Part shown: one piece after another, positions 1-8,454 of the stretch
How positions within the stretch are numbered: position 1 is the stretch's first letter
Layout: each line of letters starts with the position of its first letter
From: Pyxidicoccus caerfyrddinensis
GTDB taxonomy: Bacteria; Myxococcota; Myxococcia; Myxococcales; Myxococcaceae
Length of the DNA: 64,000 nucleotides
Direction: 5' to 3'
NCBI RefSeq assembly: GCF_010894405.1
Contig: NZ_JAAIYA010000010.1
Location: 62,001-126,000, forward strand
Made by a program: the position numbers and the translations under genes
Notes under the pieces: generated by a model
Seen by the model: only the letters and a program-made list of their open reading frames with translations
Databases searched by the model: none
What the model was told of the DNA's origin: nothing

Positions 1-75
1 AACGGCCGGAACCAGTCCGTCACCGTCGCGCAGATGCAGGGCGGCCGGAAGCTCCAGGTGGCGGACGCTTCCTGA
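1..75 (+). CDS. C-terminal end of an unidentified protein (5' truncated)
   Basis: The window opens inside an open frame that reads 24 residues and stops at TGA 73-75. The visible tail contains QSVTVAQMQGGRKLQV, which alternates hydrophobic and polar residues like a beta-strand pair. It is too short to assign a family. Nothing after it suggests a co-transcribed partner, because about 250 bases without a gene follow. Confidence 0.5.
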   Translation, partial: NGRNQSVTVAQMQGGRKLQVADAS

Positions 76-328
76 GTCCTGGCGCGGTGCGTACTCCCGC
101 CCCACGTGGCTCACGGGCCCCCGCCAGGCGCGGGTCTCAGGGGAGGTGGGGCGCGCGGCGCGGATGTCGTGCCGCCATGCCGCGCCAGGGGAAAAGTGCG
201 CGGCACGCGGAATGGCATGCGCCGTCCCGCACCATGCATGCGCTTTGACCTGGACTGTCTCCGAGGCTCGGCTATCCCAGGACGGCCGTCGGGCACGCCG
301 CCCGGCGGTCATCCCCCGGAGGAAGTCC

Positions 329-850
329 ATGAAGCGTCTCACCCTCCCGTCGTTCCTCCTGAGCAGCGCCCTGTTCGTCGCCTGTGGTCCCGCCGCCGAG
401 CCCACGCAGCAGCCCGAGCCCACCTCCACCACCGAGCAGTCCGTCACCAACATCGAGTTGGTCGAGACGGCGCTGGACGCGCAGCTCGCCGCCACCGCCG
501 CGCAGGTGGGCGCGGACGTGCACGCGCTGGAAATCAACGAGCCCGTCACCGGCGCGGTGAGCCCGGCTGACGCGGCACCGCTCGCGATCGAGCTGGTCAG
601 CGACTCGCGCATGCCCTGGCAGTACGGCGCCACGCTGACGCGCGCACAGGTCCGCGCGCAGATTGGCACCACGCTCGCCAACGACATCGAGCGGTACATC
701 AACACCGGCGAGAGCTACACGGCCGTCGTGTACGGCTGGAGCCGCGAGACGCAGCCGGACTACTGCTCCACCGGTCACTTCTACACGCTCGTCTTCAACC
801 AGGCGCGCTTCGTGATGACGGTGGAGGTCAACGGCGGCAACGAGTGCTGA
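329..850 (+). CDS. Small secreted lipoprotein of unknown function
   Basis: 173 residues. The start is the ATG at 329 because it follows a good Shine-Dalgarno (GGAGGAAG, about 317-325) and opens a lipoprotein signal: basic MKR, a hydrophobic stretch, and a lipobox ending LFVAC with Cys19. A Pro/Thr/Glu-rich linker follows (about residues 20-40), then a folded domain. Two Cys lie near the C-terminus (YCS, and NEC at the very end) and could form a disulfide. No enzymatic motif is recognised. The protein is probably anchored in the outer or inner membrane facing the periplasm. It stands alone and ends at a strong hairpin. A longer in-frame start at 146 is possible but would bury the signal peptide. 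Confidence 0.75.
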   Translation: MKRLTLPSFLLSSALFVACGPAAEPTQQPEPTSTTEQSVTNIELVETALDAQLAATAAQVGADVHALEINEPVTGAVSPADAAPLAIELVSDSRMPWQYGATLTRAQVRAQIGTTLANDIERYINTGESYTAVVYGWSRETQPDYCSTGHFYTLVFNQARFVMTVEVNGGNEC

Positions 851-860
851 GCTGACGCGA

Positions 861-908
861 AGAGGCCCGCCACCGCGGCGTGTGCCACGGCGGCGGGCCC
901 CCGTTTGT
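861..908 (+). terminator. Stem-loop after the lipoprotein gene
   Basis: Bases 864-875 pair with 888-899 as a 12-bp stem with one A.C mismatch and a 12-base loop, starting 13 bases after the stop codon. A short T-containing run (CCGTTTG) follows. This fits an intrinsic terminator with a weak U tract. Confidence 0.6.
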
Positions 909-946
909 CAGCGCGGCTTGCAGGAACTCATGCAGTGCTGAACCAG

Positions 947-980
947 AAACGGCCACCGCGTGCAGCCCGGGTGGCCGTTT
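947..980 (-). terminator. Stem-loop ending the minus-strand di-heme gene
   Basis: AAACGGCCACC (947-957) and its exact complement (970-980) form an 11-bp stem with a 12-base loop, 10 bases beyond the stop codon of the minus-strand gene. The stem ends in GTTT on the minus strand, so it may act as a terminator. With the hairpin at 861-908 it separates two convergent genes. Confidence 0.55.
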
Positions 981-990
981 CCCTGTTTCG

Positions 991-3234
991 TTACAGCGAC
1001 TGCAGGAACTTGAGCAGCGCGGCGCGGTCCGAGGCGTTCATGCCGTTGAAGGCGTTCTTCGCGTTCTGCGCCTCACCGCCGTGCCAGAGGATGGCCTCGG
1101 AGAGGTTGCGTGCGCGGCCGTCGTGCAGGTAGGCCTCGCCGCCGCTGACGCCCGCCGTCAGGCCGATGCCCCACAGCGGGGGCGTGCGCCACTCGGAGCC
1201 CGTCGCCTGGCCCTCGCCGAGGTTGTCGGCCAGGCCCGAGCCCATGTCGTGCAGCAGCAGGTCCGTGTACGCGTGGATGGTCTGGCTGCGCAGCTCCGCG
1301 TTCGGGTGGTACTGGCTGGTGGTCAGCGTGGCCGTGTGGCACTTCGCGCAGCCCGCGCTGGCGAACAGCGTCTCGCCGCGCAGGGCGGTGGTGTCGCGGT
1401 AGTCACGGCGCGACGGAACACCGAGCAGCGCGATGTAGCGCGTGAGCTTGTCCAGGTCCGCCGCCGCCAGCTCCGTGCTGGTGCCCGCGCAGCCCGTCTG
1501 CTGCGGGCCGCAGTCCATGGCCGTGAAGACGGGCGAGGTGACGCCCATGTCATTCACCAGGGCGTCCGCCACCTGGTGCTTCAGCTTCGCCGCGCCGGCC
1601 TTCCAGCCGAAGCGGCCCAGCCGCGTCGCGCCCGTCTCCGGATCGCGCACCGTCTGCATCTTCCCTGAGATGCCGTCCCCGTTGCTGTCGTTCGGGTCCG
1701 CCAGCGCGGCGATGGCGCTCTCCGGCACCGCCTCCAGCAGGCCCATGCCCACGAGCTGCGGCGTGACGCGCGCGGAGTAGTTGGTGGGGATGACGTTCAC
1801 GAAGCTGTAGGTCGGCCGGCGCAGCTGGTACGCGGTGCCGTCGCCGAAGGTGCCGCTGCTGTTGGTCCACCCGGAGATGCGGACGTCCGCCTCGGGCGTG
1901 CCGCTGGTGCGGCGGGGCTGCAGGCGGTAGCCGAGGAAGGCGTCCGCGCCGCCGCTGGCGTTGCCCACCTTGACCACGTAGTTGGCCAGCGTGGTGTTGA
2001 CGGCGGGAGGCAGGCCGCGGCCGTTCTGCACGTGGCAGGAGATGCAGGACGCCGAGACGAAGTTCGGCCCCAGCTTGCCCGCCTGCGCGGTGAGCACGGG
2101 GTTGGGCTGCTCGGAGTGGCTGCCGTCCCCGAAGTTCGTGTGGTGCAGGCGGCGGCCCTCGACGAAGGGCTGCGCATTCACCGGGGCCATGTTCAGCGCC
2201 ATCTGGAGGAACCGGTTGTCCGGCTCGTTGGACATGGGCTGGTTCTGCGTCGTCGCGCCGCCGCTCAGGCCGGCCGCCGGCATGGGGAACGAGTCCTCCT
2301 GCGCGCCGGACACCTCGAACGGGGCGATGCCGCCGGTGCCGACGATGTAGAGCATGGCCGTGGAGTAGTAGTTGAACCGGCCTTCCACCGGTGCCCGAAG
2401 GAAGACACCAATCTCGATTTCCATCCGGTCGCCGATGCGGATGGCGCGGCCTTCCTTCGCGTTGAAGTTCACGCTGGCCGTGTAGAGGTAGTCGTTGACG
2501 GTGGTCATGTCCGCGTTGTGGAAGTACTCGGCCACGGTGTTGAGGCCGCGGAAGAACGCGCGGAAGTCCGGGCTGTCGTACGGGTAGATGGTGCGGAGGT
2601 TGACGACGATGCGGCTGCCGCCCTTGGCCACCTCGTCGATGATCTCGACGTTGTGCGTGCGGCTCTGGAAGTAGAACTGCAGGTAGTGGTCGTAGGCCTG
2701 GTACTCGTCCTCGCGCGCGTGGCGATCACGGACGCGATCTCCGACGCGGGTGATGATGGCCGTAGAGGTGTTCTCCACCGTGGCCGGCTCCAGCGCCGTG
2801 GTGTTGTCGAAGAGGGGGACGATGTTCCCCGTCGGAGGAGGCTGGCCCGCGTCCGTCGGCGGCGGTTGGCCGGCGTCTGGCGTGCCCGAGTCTACGGGTG
2901 GAGGTGGCGTGCCGCCGTGCGTGTACCGCGCCCACGCGGTGTCGCGGGCACAGTTGCAGGACACGTCCCAGTACGTGAACGAGTAGTCGATGAAGTCGCC
3001 CGCGACGAGCCCCGTCACCGTGTACTCGTTGCGGCCGTTGATGATGGCCATCCGGTAGTTGAGCTGCCCTCCGTTGTTCTTGATGAGGTGGATGTCCGCC
3101 CACGACGTGGTGTCGACGTAGAAGATGGCGGAGGAGCCAGACTGCGTGGCGCCGTAGGTAGCCGCGAATGCGTCAAACGCCAACAGGGCGGTGACGAGAA
3201 CCACCACTGCGAGTCCTGCACTTCTGTTGCGCAT
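991..3234 (-). CDS. Secreted di-heme oxidoreductase (COG3488 type) with N-terminal CBM56-like domain
   Basis: 747 residues from the ATG at 3234, which opens a signal peptide of about 24 residues (MRNRSAG, hydrophobic core, AFA-A). Residues about 26-110 resemble family-56 carbohydrate-binding modules (beta-1,3-glucan binders): SAIFYVDTTSWADIH, then NYRMAI, then DFIDYSFTYWDVS. A Pro/Asp/Ala/Gly-rich linker (PPPTDAGQPPPTG) follows. The large C-terminal part carries two haem-attachment sites, CISCH (about residue 398) and CAKCH (about residue 630), with conserved segments typical of 'di-haem oxidoreductase/thiol oxidoreductase' proteins (GLLEAVPE, GRFGWKA, DGRARNLSEAILWHGGEA). It is predicted to be a periplasmic or extracellular c-type cytochrome tethered to glucan. 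The electron donor and acceptor are unknown. Confidence 0.85.
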   Translation of the reverse strand: MRNRSAGLAVVVLVTALLAFDAFAATYGATQSGSSAIFYVDTTSWADIHLIKNNGGQLNYRMAIINGRNEYTVTGLVAGDFIDYSFTYWDVSCNCARDTAWARYTHGGTPPPPVDSGTPDAGQPPPTDAGQPPPTGNIVPLFDNTTALEPATVENTSTAIITRVGDRVRDRHAREDEYQAYDHYLQFYFQSRTHNVEIIDEVAKGGSRIVVNLRTIYPYDSPDFRAFFRGLNTVAEYFHNADMTTVNDYLYTASVNFNAKEGRAIRIGDRMEIEIGVFLRAPVEGRFNYYSTAMLYIVGTGGIAPFEVSGAQEDSFPMPAAGLSGGATTQNQPMSNEPDNRFLQMALNMAPVNAQPFVEGRRLHHTNFGDGSHSEQPNPVLTAQAGKLGPNFVSASCISCHVQNGRGLPPAVNTTLANYVVKVGNASGGADAFLGYRLQPRRTSGTPEADVRISGWTNSSGTFGDGTAYQLRRPTYSFVNVIPTNYSARVTPQLVGMGLLEAVPESAIAALADPNDSNGDGISGKMQTVRDPETGATRLGRFGWKAGAAKLKHQVADALVNDMGVTSPVFTAMDCGPQQTGCAGTSTELAAADLDKLTRYIALLGVPSRRDYRDTTALRGETLFASAGCAKCHTATLTTSQYHPNAELRSQTIHAYTDLLLHDMGSGLADNLGEGQATGSEWRTPPLWGIGLTAGVSGGEAYLHDGRARNLSEAILWHGGEAQNAKNAFNGMNASDRAALLKFLQSL

Positions 3235-3458
3235 GGTTTTCTCCCAGCGAGCCACTTCGGGCGGCGGGGGTGACATTCTTCACCGTCCGAAGGAAGTCCA
3301 GACTTAGGGCAGATGGATTAGAATTCCTATAAATTTCGGTAAGCAGGTCTGCCCCTGTCGGGTGTGCGACTGCGCACGAGGTCGGCGGCGCGGCGCGTCA
3401 TTCCGCTCGACGGAGGCGTTGCCACGGGCGCGGTGTCGGGCAGGATGGGCGGCCTCGA
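3235..3458. promoter_or_regulatory. Divergent intergenic region with an AT-rich patch
   Basis: These 224 bases separate the divergent di-heme and methyltransferase genes. A markedly AT-rich island at about 3317-3340 (GATTAGAATTCCTATAAAT) stands out in otherwise GC-rich DNA. It contains TATAAA on the plus strand and TTTATA on the minus strand. It is the natural place for promoters in both directions, but I cannot assign a convincing -35 element. Confidence 0.35.
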
Positions 3459-4244
3459 ATGGCTCCGATTCCGCTCGCGGTGACGACCAGCACGAAGGTG
3501 GACGCGGCCCAGATTCGCGAGGCCCGCGCCGTGGCGTCGCGCTGGGGGCTGCCGTTCCTTCCGCGTCGCTCGAAAGAGGGCATCGCCCCGTGGCTCGGGG
3601 TGAAGGCGGACGCGCTGCTGGTGGTGGGCGGTGACGGGGTGACGCTGTGGGACGCGGAGGGCTCGTTCGCCTTCCACGCGGGCATGGCGCACCTGCGCCG
3701 CATGCGACTGCGCGAGGGCGAGCCGGATGTCTTCGTGCGCGTGGCGGAATTGAAGCCCGGGGACACGGTGCTGGACTGCACGCTGGGGCTGGCGCAGGAC
3801 GCGCTGGTGGCGTCACTGGCGGTGGGGCCCACGGGGCGCGTGGTGGGGCTGGAGAAGAGCCTGGCGCTGGGCGTGGTGGCCGGGGAGGGGCTGCGCCGCT
3901 ACGAATTGGGGCCGGACTCGGGGCCCATCGAGGTGCGGCACGCGGATGCGCGCGAGTACCTGAAGACGCTGCCGTCCGGCGCGTTCGACGTCGTCTTCTT
4001 CGACCCGATGTTCGCGAAGCCGAAGAAGGCACAGCCCGCGTTCGAGGTGCTGCGCCGCTTCGCCGAGCACGCCCCGCTGACGCCGGAGACGCTGGCGGAA
4101 GGGCGCCGGGTGGCGCGGCGGTGGGTGGTGGTGAAGGGGGCGAAGTACTCGGACGACTTGAAGAAGCTCGGGCTCGCGGAGGAGCCCGGCTCGCGCTTCA
4201 CGGACGTCGTCTGGGGACGGCTGGGGCCGGTGGCGGTTCCGTAG
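3459..4244 (+). CDS. Class I SAM-dependent methyltransferase (RsmJ/YpiP-like, SAM_MT family)
   Basis: 261 residues. The centre has a Rossmann methyltransferase core: VLDCTLGLAQDALVAS (motif I, SAM binding), GRVVGLEKS (motif II), then VVFFDPMFAKPKK. The last is the D-P-M-[FY] active-site motif characteristic of RsmJ (16S rRNA m2G1516) and the related YpiP/DUF548 group. The N-terminal about 90 residues form a basic domain that includes LPRRSKEGIAPWLGVKADALLVV. rRNA or another nucleic acid is the likely substrate by analogy. The exact target cannot be read from sequence, and this protein diverges from true RsmJ at its N-terminus. Confidence 0.75.
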   Translation: MAPIPLAVTTSTKVDAAQIREARAVASRWGLPFLPRRSKEGIAPWLGVKADALLVVGGDGVTLWDAEGSFAFHAGMAHLRRMRLREGEPDVFVRVAELKPGDTVLDCTLGLAQDALVASLAVGPTGRVVGLEKSLALGVVAGEGLRRYELGPDSGPIEVRHADAREYLKTLPSGAFDVVFFDPMFAKPKKAQPAFEVLRRFAEHAPLTPETLAEGRRVARRWVVVKGAKYSDDLKKLGLAEEPGSRFTDVVWGRLGPVAVP

Positions 4245-4267
4245 CGCTTCCTGTCTGGAGGTGGTGG

Positions 4268-5458
4268 ATGCGGCGCATTGCACGGGCGTGGTGCGTGCTG
4301 GGCCTGCTGGTGGGCGAGCCGGCGCTCGCGCTCGCCACGAAGGAGGAGAAGATGGCGGACGAGAAGAAGGCACCCACGGAGGCGCGCGTGCGGGCACGGG
4401 AGCTCGGGGTGGCGCCGGGCATCTTCACGCCCGGGCCGCACAACGGCATCACCGACGTGGCCGGCGTGCGGGTGGGGCACACGACGCTGATGGCTGGTGA
4501 CTCGGTGCGCACGGGTGTCACCGCCATCCTCCCTCATGGGGGCAACCTGTTCCGCGAGCGGGTGCCGGCCGCCATCCACGTGGCGAACGGCTTCGGCAAG
4601 CTGCTCGGCAGCACGCAGGTGAACGAATTGGGGGAGCTGGAGTCTCCCGTGCTGCTCACCTGCACGCTGTGCGTCTGGCGCGTGGCGGATGCGCTGGTGG
4701 GCTGGATGCTGGAGCAGCCCGGGATGGAGGACGTGCGCTCCATCAACCCGGTGGTAGGCGAGACGAACGACGGGCGGCTCAACGCCATCCGCACGAGGCC
4801 GGTGGGGGAGAAGGAGGTGCGGGCCGCGCTCGCGCAGGCGTCCACGGGGCCGGTGGTGGAGGGCAGCGTGGGGGCGGGGACGGGGACGGTGGCCTTCGGG
4901 TGGAAGGGCGGCATCGGCACGTCGTCGCGCGTGCTGCCGAAGAAGCTGGGCGGCTACACGGTGGGCGTGCTGGTGCAGTCCAACTTCGGGGGCGTATTGC
5001 AGGTGCTGGGCGCGCCGGTAGGCAGGGCGCTGGGGCGCTACGCGTTCCAGAAGGACGTGGAGGAGCGAGGGGACGGGTCGATCATGATGGTGGTGGCCAC
5101 GGACGCGCCGTTGGAGCACCGGAATCTCCGGAGGCTCGCGGAGCGCGCCACGCTGGGGCTGGGGCGCACGGGCTCCTCGGCGTCGAATGGCTCCGGGGAC
5201 TACGTCATCGCGTTCTCCACGGCGGACTCGGTGCGCCGGGCCTTCAATGCCGAGCGCATGACGGTGGAGACGCTGGGCAACGACGCGCTGTCACCGTTGT
5301 TCCAGGCGGTGGTGGAGGCGACGGAGGAGGCCATCTACAATTCGCTCTTCATGGCCAGCACGGTGAGCGGGAATGGCCAGAAGGTGGAAGCGATTCCCCT
5401 GTCGAGAGTGCGCGAGGTGCTGCGCCGGCATGGAATCGGGCAGGCCGTGACACCCTGA
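4268..5458 (+). CDS. P1 family (S58, DmpA-like) peptidase, exported
   Basis: 396 residues. DmpA-type L-aminopeptidase/D-esterases are Ntn-hydrolase-like enzymes that cleave themselves before the catalytic Ser. Here that site is the GSGDYVIAFST segment, which matches the family's Gly-Ser cleavage site. Other family hallmarks are GPHNGITDVAGVRVGHTTL near residue 60, PVVGETNDGRLN in the middle, and GSVGAGTGT. The chosen start gives a signal-like N-terminus (MRRIARAW plus a hydrophobic stretch to ALALA). A cytosolic form from the ATG at 4352 (MADEKK) cannot be excluded. It lies 23 bases before a D-amino-acid aminotransferase, so joint use of D-residue peptides is conceivable but unproven. Confidence 0.85.
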   Translation: MRRIARAWCVLGLLVGEPALALATKEEKMADEKKAPTEARVRARELGVAPGIFTPGPHNGITDVAGVRVGHTTLMAGDSVRTGVTAILPHGGNLFRERVPAAIHVANGFGKLLGSTQVNELGELESPVLLTCTLCVWRVADALVGWMLEQPGMEDVRSINPVVGETNDGRLNAIRTRPVGEKEVRAALAQASTGPVVEGSVGAGTGTVAFGWKGGIGTSSRVLPKKLGGYTVGVLVQSNFGGVLQVLGAPVGRALGRYAFQKDVEERGDGSIMMVVATDAPLEHRNLRRLAERATLGLGRTGSSASNGSGDYVIAFSTADSVRRAFNAERMTVETLGNDALSPLFQAVVEATEEAIYNSLFMASTVSGNGQKVEAIPLSRVREVLRRHGIGQAVTP

Positions 5459-5481
5459 GGCACGAGCACTCGGAGGCGCGC

Positions 5482-6354
5482 ATGCACGTCTATCTGAACG
5501 GGGAGGTCCTCCCGCTGGAGCAGGCCCGGGTGTCGGTGGAGGACCGGGGCTTCCTCTTTGGCGACGGGGTGTACGAGGTGACGCGGGTGCTCCCGAGCGG
5601 ACTGTTCGCGGAGTCCGAGCACTGGGAGCGGCTGCAGCGGGGCATCAAGGAATTGAAGCTGCCGACGCCGGAGGGCTTCAACAAGGCGCAGGTGCGCGGC
5701 ATCAGCGAGCAGCTGCTGGAGGCCAACGGGCTGACGGGGGGCCAGGCGACGGTGTACCTGCAGCTCACCCGTGGCGCCGCGCCGCGCAACCATGCCTTCC
5801 CGCCCGCGGGGACTCCGCCCACGCTCTACCTGTCCGCCTCGCCGTTCCAGGTGCCGTGGACCCAGCGGAAGGAAGGCGTGAGCGCGCTGATGCTGCCGGA
5901 CCTGCGCTGGGCGCGGTGTGATTTGAAGACGGTCAACCTGCTGCCGAACATCATGGCCAAGCAGCAGGCGCGAGATGCCGGCGTGTACGAAGCCGTGCTG
6001 GTGCGCGACAACGTCATCACCGAGGGGGCATCGACGAGCGTGTTCATCGTGATGGATGGCGTGCTCCACACGCACCCGAAGAACCAGCGCATCCTTCCCG
6101 GCGTCACCCGGGACCACGTGGTGGCACTGGCACGCGAGCTGGGGATGACGGTGAAAGAGCAGCCGGTGGCGGTGAATGACCGGGGCCGCTTCCAGGAGGT
6201 GTTCCTCGCCGGTACGACGACGGACGTGCAGCCCGTGGTGGCGTTGAACGGGGCGAAGGTGGGGGAGGGGAAGCCGGGCCCGCTGACGCTCGCGCTCCAG
6301 CGGGCACTGCTCCAGCGGATGGGGCTGGAGGCGCCTGCGGACCTCGGGCTCTAG
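5482..6354 (+). CDS. dat: Class IV aminotransferase, probable D-amino-acid (D-alanine) transaminase
   Basis: 290 residues, the usual size for fold-type IV PLP enzymes. It opens with VYLNGEVLPLEQARVSVEDRG and then FLFGDGVYEV, the standard start of D-alanine and branched-chain transaminases. The PLP Lys is in LKTVNLLPNIMAKQQA. The phosphate-binding region is EGASTSVFIV, and FLAGTTTDVQPV lies near the C-terminus. The N-terminal pattern and the RG-A-PRNHAFP segment favour D-amino-acid transaminase over BCAT, but substrate is inferred. Its TAG stop (6352-6354) shares a CTAG palindrome with the stop of the convergent Uma2 gene. Confidence 0.85.
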   Translation: MHVYLNGEVLPLEQARVSVEDRGFLFGDGVYEVTRVLPSGLFAESEHWERLQRGIKELKLPTPEGFNKAQVRGISEQLLEANGLTGGQATVYLQLTRGAAPRNHAFPPAGTPPTLYLSASPFQVPWTQRKEGVSALMLPDLRWARCDLKTVNLLPNIMAKQQARDAGVYEAVLVRDNVITEGASTSVFIVMDGVLHTHPKNQRILPGVTRDHVVALARELGMTVKEQPVAVNDRGRFQEVFLAGTTTDVQPVVALNGAKVGEGKPGPLTLALQRALLQRMGLEAPADLGL

Positions 6355-6944
6355 GGATGGGCCGCACCACTCGGGTCCGGCGACCACAGGAGGCCCAGAT
6401 CCAGGGGGACAGCCTCGAAGGGTGCCTCGCGTATCACCGTGTTCCCACCGTACAGGGCCGTCCGCACCCAGCCGTTCTTCCCGCGTCCGTACACTTCCAG
6501 GGTGCGGCGCACGGGATCGATGAGCCAGGCGTGCTGCACGCCTTCGCGGTGGTACAGGGGCATCTTGCGTACCCGGTCGAGGGACCGGGTTGAGGGGGAT
6601 AGCACCTCGCATAGCCAGTCCGGTGCGGCCGTGAGCCAGGGCGTCTCCGGGTCGGGTGGCTCTGGAACCCGCTCACGTCGCCATCCCGCGATGTCAGGTA
6701 CCAGGATGTTGGGCTCGAAGTGCAATTCCGGCTCGGCCATGAACCACCAGCCTCCCGGGCCGGTCGGAGTCTGCTCGACCTGGGTGGCCAGAACCGCGCC
6801 AAGTTTCCACGAGGCGCGCTGATGTCCGACCGCAGGCCGGGGTGACGCATACAGCTCACCCGCGACGATTTCCCCCACCCATCCCGGCGGAAGAGCCTCG
6901 ATGTCCTCGTAGGAAACCGGCTTCTTCCCCTTGTCCTGCCCCAT
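6351..6944 (-). CDS. Uma2 (DUF820) family PD-(D/E)XK-fold protein
   Basis: 197 residues. Uma2/DUF820 proteins have a restriction-endonuclease-like fold, usually with E...PD...E-x-[LIV] catalytic residues. Here they appear as EPELHFEPNILVPDIAGW and then DWLCEVLSPSTRSLDRVRKMPLYHREGV, followed by HAWLIDP. The start is the ATG at 6944, preceded by GGGAGG with 7-base spacing; a GTG two codons upstream is less likely. The family is abundant in cyanobacteria and myxobacteria and has no firm biological role. It is convergent with dat and overlaps it by 4 bases at the stop codons. Confidence 0.8.
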   Translation of the reverse strand: MGQDKGKKPVSYEDIEALPPGWVGEIVAGELYASPRPAVGHQRASWKLGAVLATQVEQTPTGPGGWWFMAEPELHFEPNILVPDIAGWRRERVPEPPDPETPWLTAAPDWLCEVLSPSTRSLDRVRKMPLYHREGVQHAWLIDPVRRTLEVYGRGKNGWVRTALYGGNTVIREAPFEAVPLDLGLLWSPDPSGAAHP

Positions 6945-7062
6945 GCGCACGCCTCCCGGAGAAATGACCTGACAGGTTGGCCATATGGCACCCGATGCGC
7001 TGGGGAGTCAACCTGCCAGGGCGGGAGTCTACGGAGGGGTCTGACATTCACTGCCGGCGCGA

Positions 7063-8334
7063 CTACAGGCCCATGCAATTCGCGTAATACGTCACGCTGC
7101 CGGGCCAATCGCTGAAGATACCGATGACGCCGACGTGCCGGGCAAGCACGTCGAGCGCGACGTACATGTCCCCGTCGTTGTCAATCGCGGGGGCCACGGA
7201 CTGGTAGTAGAAGCCGCCGCCCGTCTTCAGGGGACCGGCGCGCTCGAAGGACCAGGTGATGATGTCCAGGCCCGCGGCCCGCGCGGCCTTCGCGTACGCG
7301 GAGGGAACGATCTTCCCCGCCGAGTCCAGCGTGAGGAGCACGTAGATGGGCGGCGCGATGATCTTCACGCCCGAGTCGACCAGTTCATCCATGCTGGGGA
7401 CCCAGGTGGTCGGGTTGTTCGGGTCGAAGATGGTGCCCGGGATTTCGTAGCGGCCGTCCAGGTACACGCCCTGCTTGCCGAAGCGGGGCTCGTGCTGGAG
7501 CCAGTAGAGGACGTCGTTGAGGTCGAACGACTGCGGCCAGACGTCGCTCGGGTCGACTCGCGCCTGCTTGTACTCGTTGATCATCTGCTGCGCGTACTGC
7601 TGCTGCGTGTACTCGCCCTGGAACGGCATGGGGACGCTGGGGGCCTTGAGCTCGGGCGTGAACTTCACGTCGAGCTTCTTGAAGAGCTCGATGCTCTCCC
7701 TGTGGGAGAGGACGGTGCCGCAGGTGGAGTACAGGTCCGTGCGCCAGTTGGCCGTGCCCCCGAGGTACTGGGCCACGGTGGTGGCGGCCGGGTTGGCGGC
7801 GTCCATCTTCCCGCAGAGTTGCTTGAACTCGGCGAGGGTGATGTCGCTGGTGCAGCAGAGCGCCGAGGCGGTGCGACCCGTGGTGGGATTCGCCGGCAGG
7901 AAGGGCTGCGTGCACTTCGAGGCCAGCGAGGGGATGGCGAGGATGTTGGTGGTGGTGTGCAGGTCACACTGCGAATGACGGCACACGAGCTGCCGGTCCT
8001 TCGTGAAGGTGACGTCGCACTCGAGGATGCCGGCGCCCATTCGGGCCGCGGCCTCGTAGGACTCCTTGGTGTGCTCGGGGAACTGGAGCGGGGCACCGCG
8101 ATGGGCGATGGAGAACTCTGTCTTGTAGAACGGGCCCTCGGAGCACTGCTGGAGCTTGCGCTTGAGGGGGCTCTCGTCCATGTCCTCGACGAGGTAGTAC
8201 GGGCGCGGGCCCACCTGCACGTTGAGACGGCGCGGAGGCCTGAGCTCGTTGTCCTTCGCGGACACGACGGCGGGGGAGGCGAGGCACGCGGTGAGGGTTA
8301 CAGCGGCGAGAGTCATCATCCTCGTCGGGGTCAT
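7063..8334 (-). CDS. Secreted glycerophosphodiester phosphodiesterase family protein
   Basis: 423 residues from the ATG at 8334, which has AAGGAG about 11 bases upstream and opens a signal peptide (residues 1-26, ending VVSAKD). GDPD enzymes hydrolyse glycerophosphodiesters to glycerol-3-phosphate plus an alcohol. Catalytic signatures are present: IAHRGAP (H78-R79), [23 protein letters not shown] (E105, D107) and the second His in LVCRHSQCD (H120). Later segments [20 protein letters not shown] and ITWSFERAG fit the TIM barrel. It is longer than cytosolic UgpQ, consistent with periplasmic GlpQ-like enzymes. It probably recycles phospholipid head groups outside the cell. Confidence 0.85.
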   Translation of the reverse strand: MTPTRMMTLAAVTLTACLASPAVVSAKDNELRPPRRLNVQVGPRPYYLVEDMDESPLKRKLQQCSEGPFYKTEFSIAHRGAPLQFPEHTKESYEAAARMGAGILECDVTFTKDRQLVCRHSQCDLHTTTNILAIPSLASKCTQPFLPANPTTGRTASALCCTSDITLAEFKQLCGKMDAANPAATTVAQYLGGTANWRTDLYSTCGTVLSHRESIELFKKLDVKFTPELKAPSVPMPFQGEYTQQQYAQQMINEYKQARVDPSDVWPQSFDLNDVLYWLQHEPRFGKQGVYLDGRYEIPGTIFDPNNPTTWVPSMDELVDSGVKIIAPPIYVLLTLDSAGKIVPSAYAKAARAAGLDIITWSFERAGPLKTGGGFYYQSVAPAIDNDGDMYVALDVLARHVGVIGIFSDWPGSVTYYANCMGL

Positions 8335-8454
8335 GAGTCGCACGGCTCCTTGCGGGAGTTCGGGGTCGGAAACCGCGCGCACCTTGCAACTCCTCGCTAG
8401 AACCGTGACGTCAAGAGTCCGCCACGTTTCCACGGCGGACTCGTGATCAACGAC

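Noticed and set aside
245-273. TTGACC as a promoter for the first lipoprotein gene
   Set aside because: The hexamer 17 bases downstream is TCGGCT, which is not a credible -10 element.
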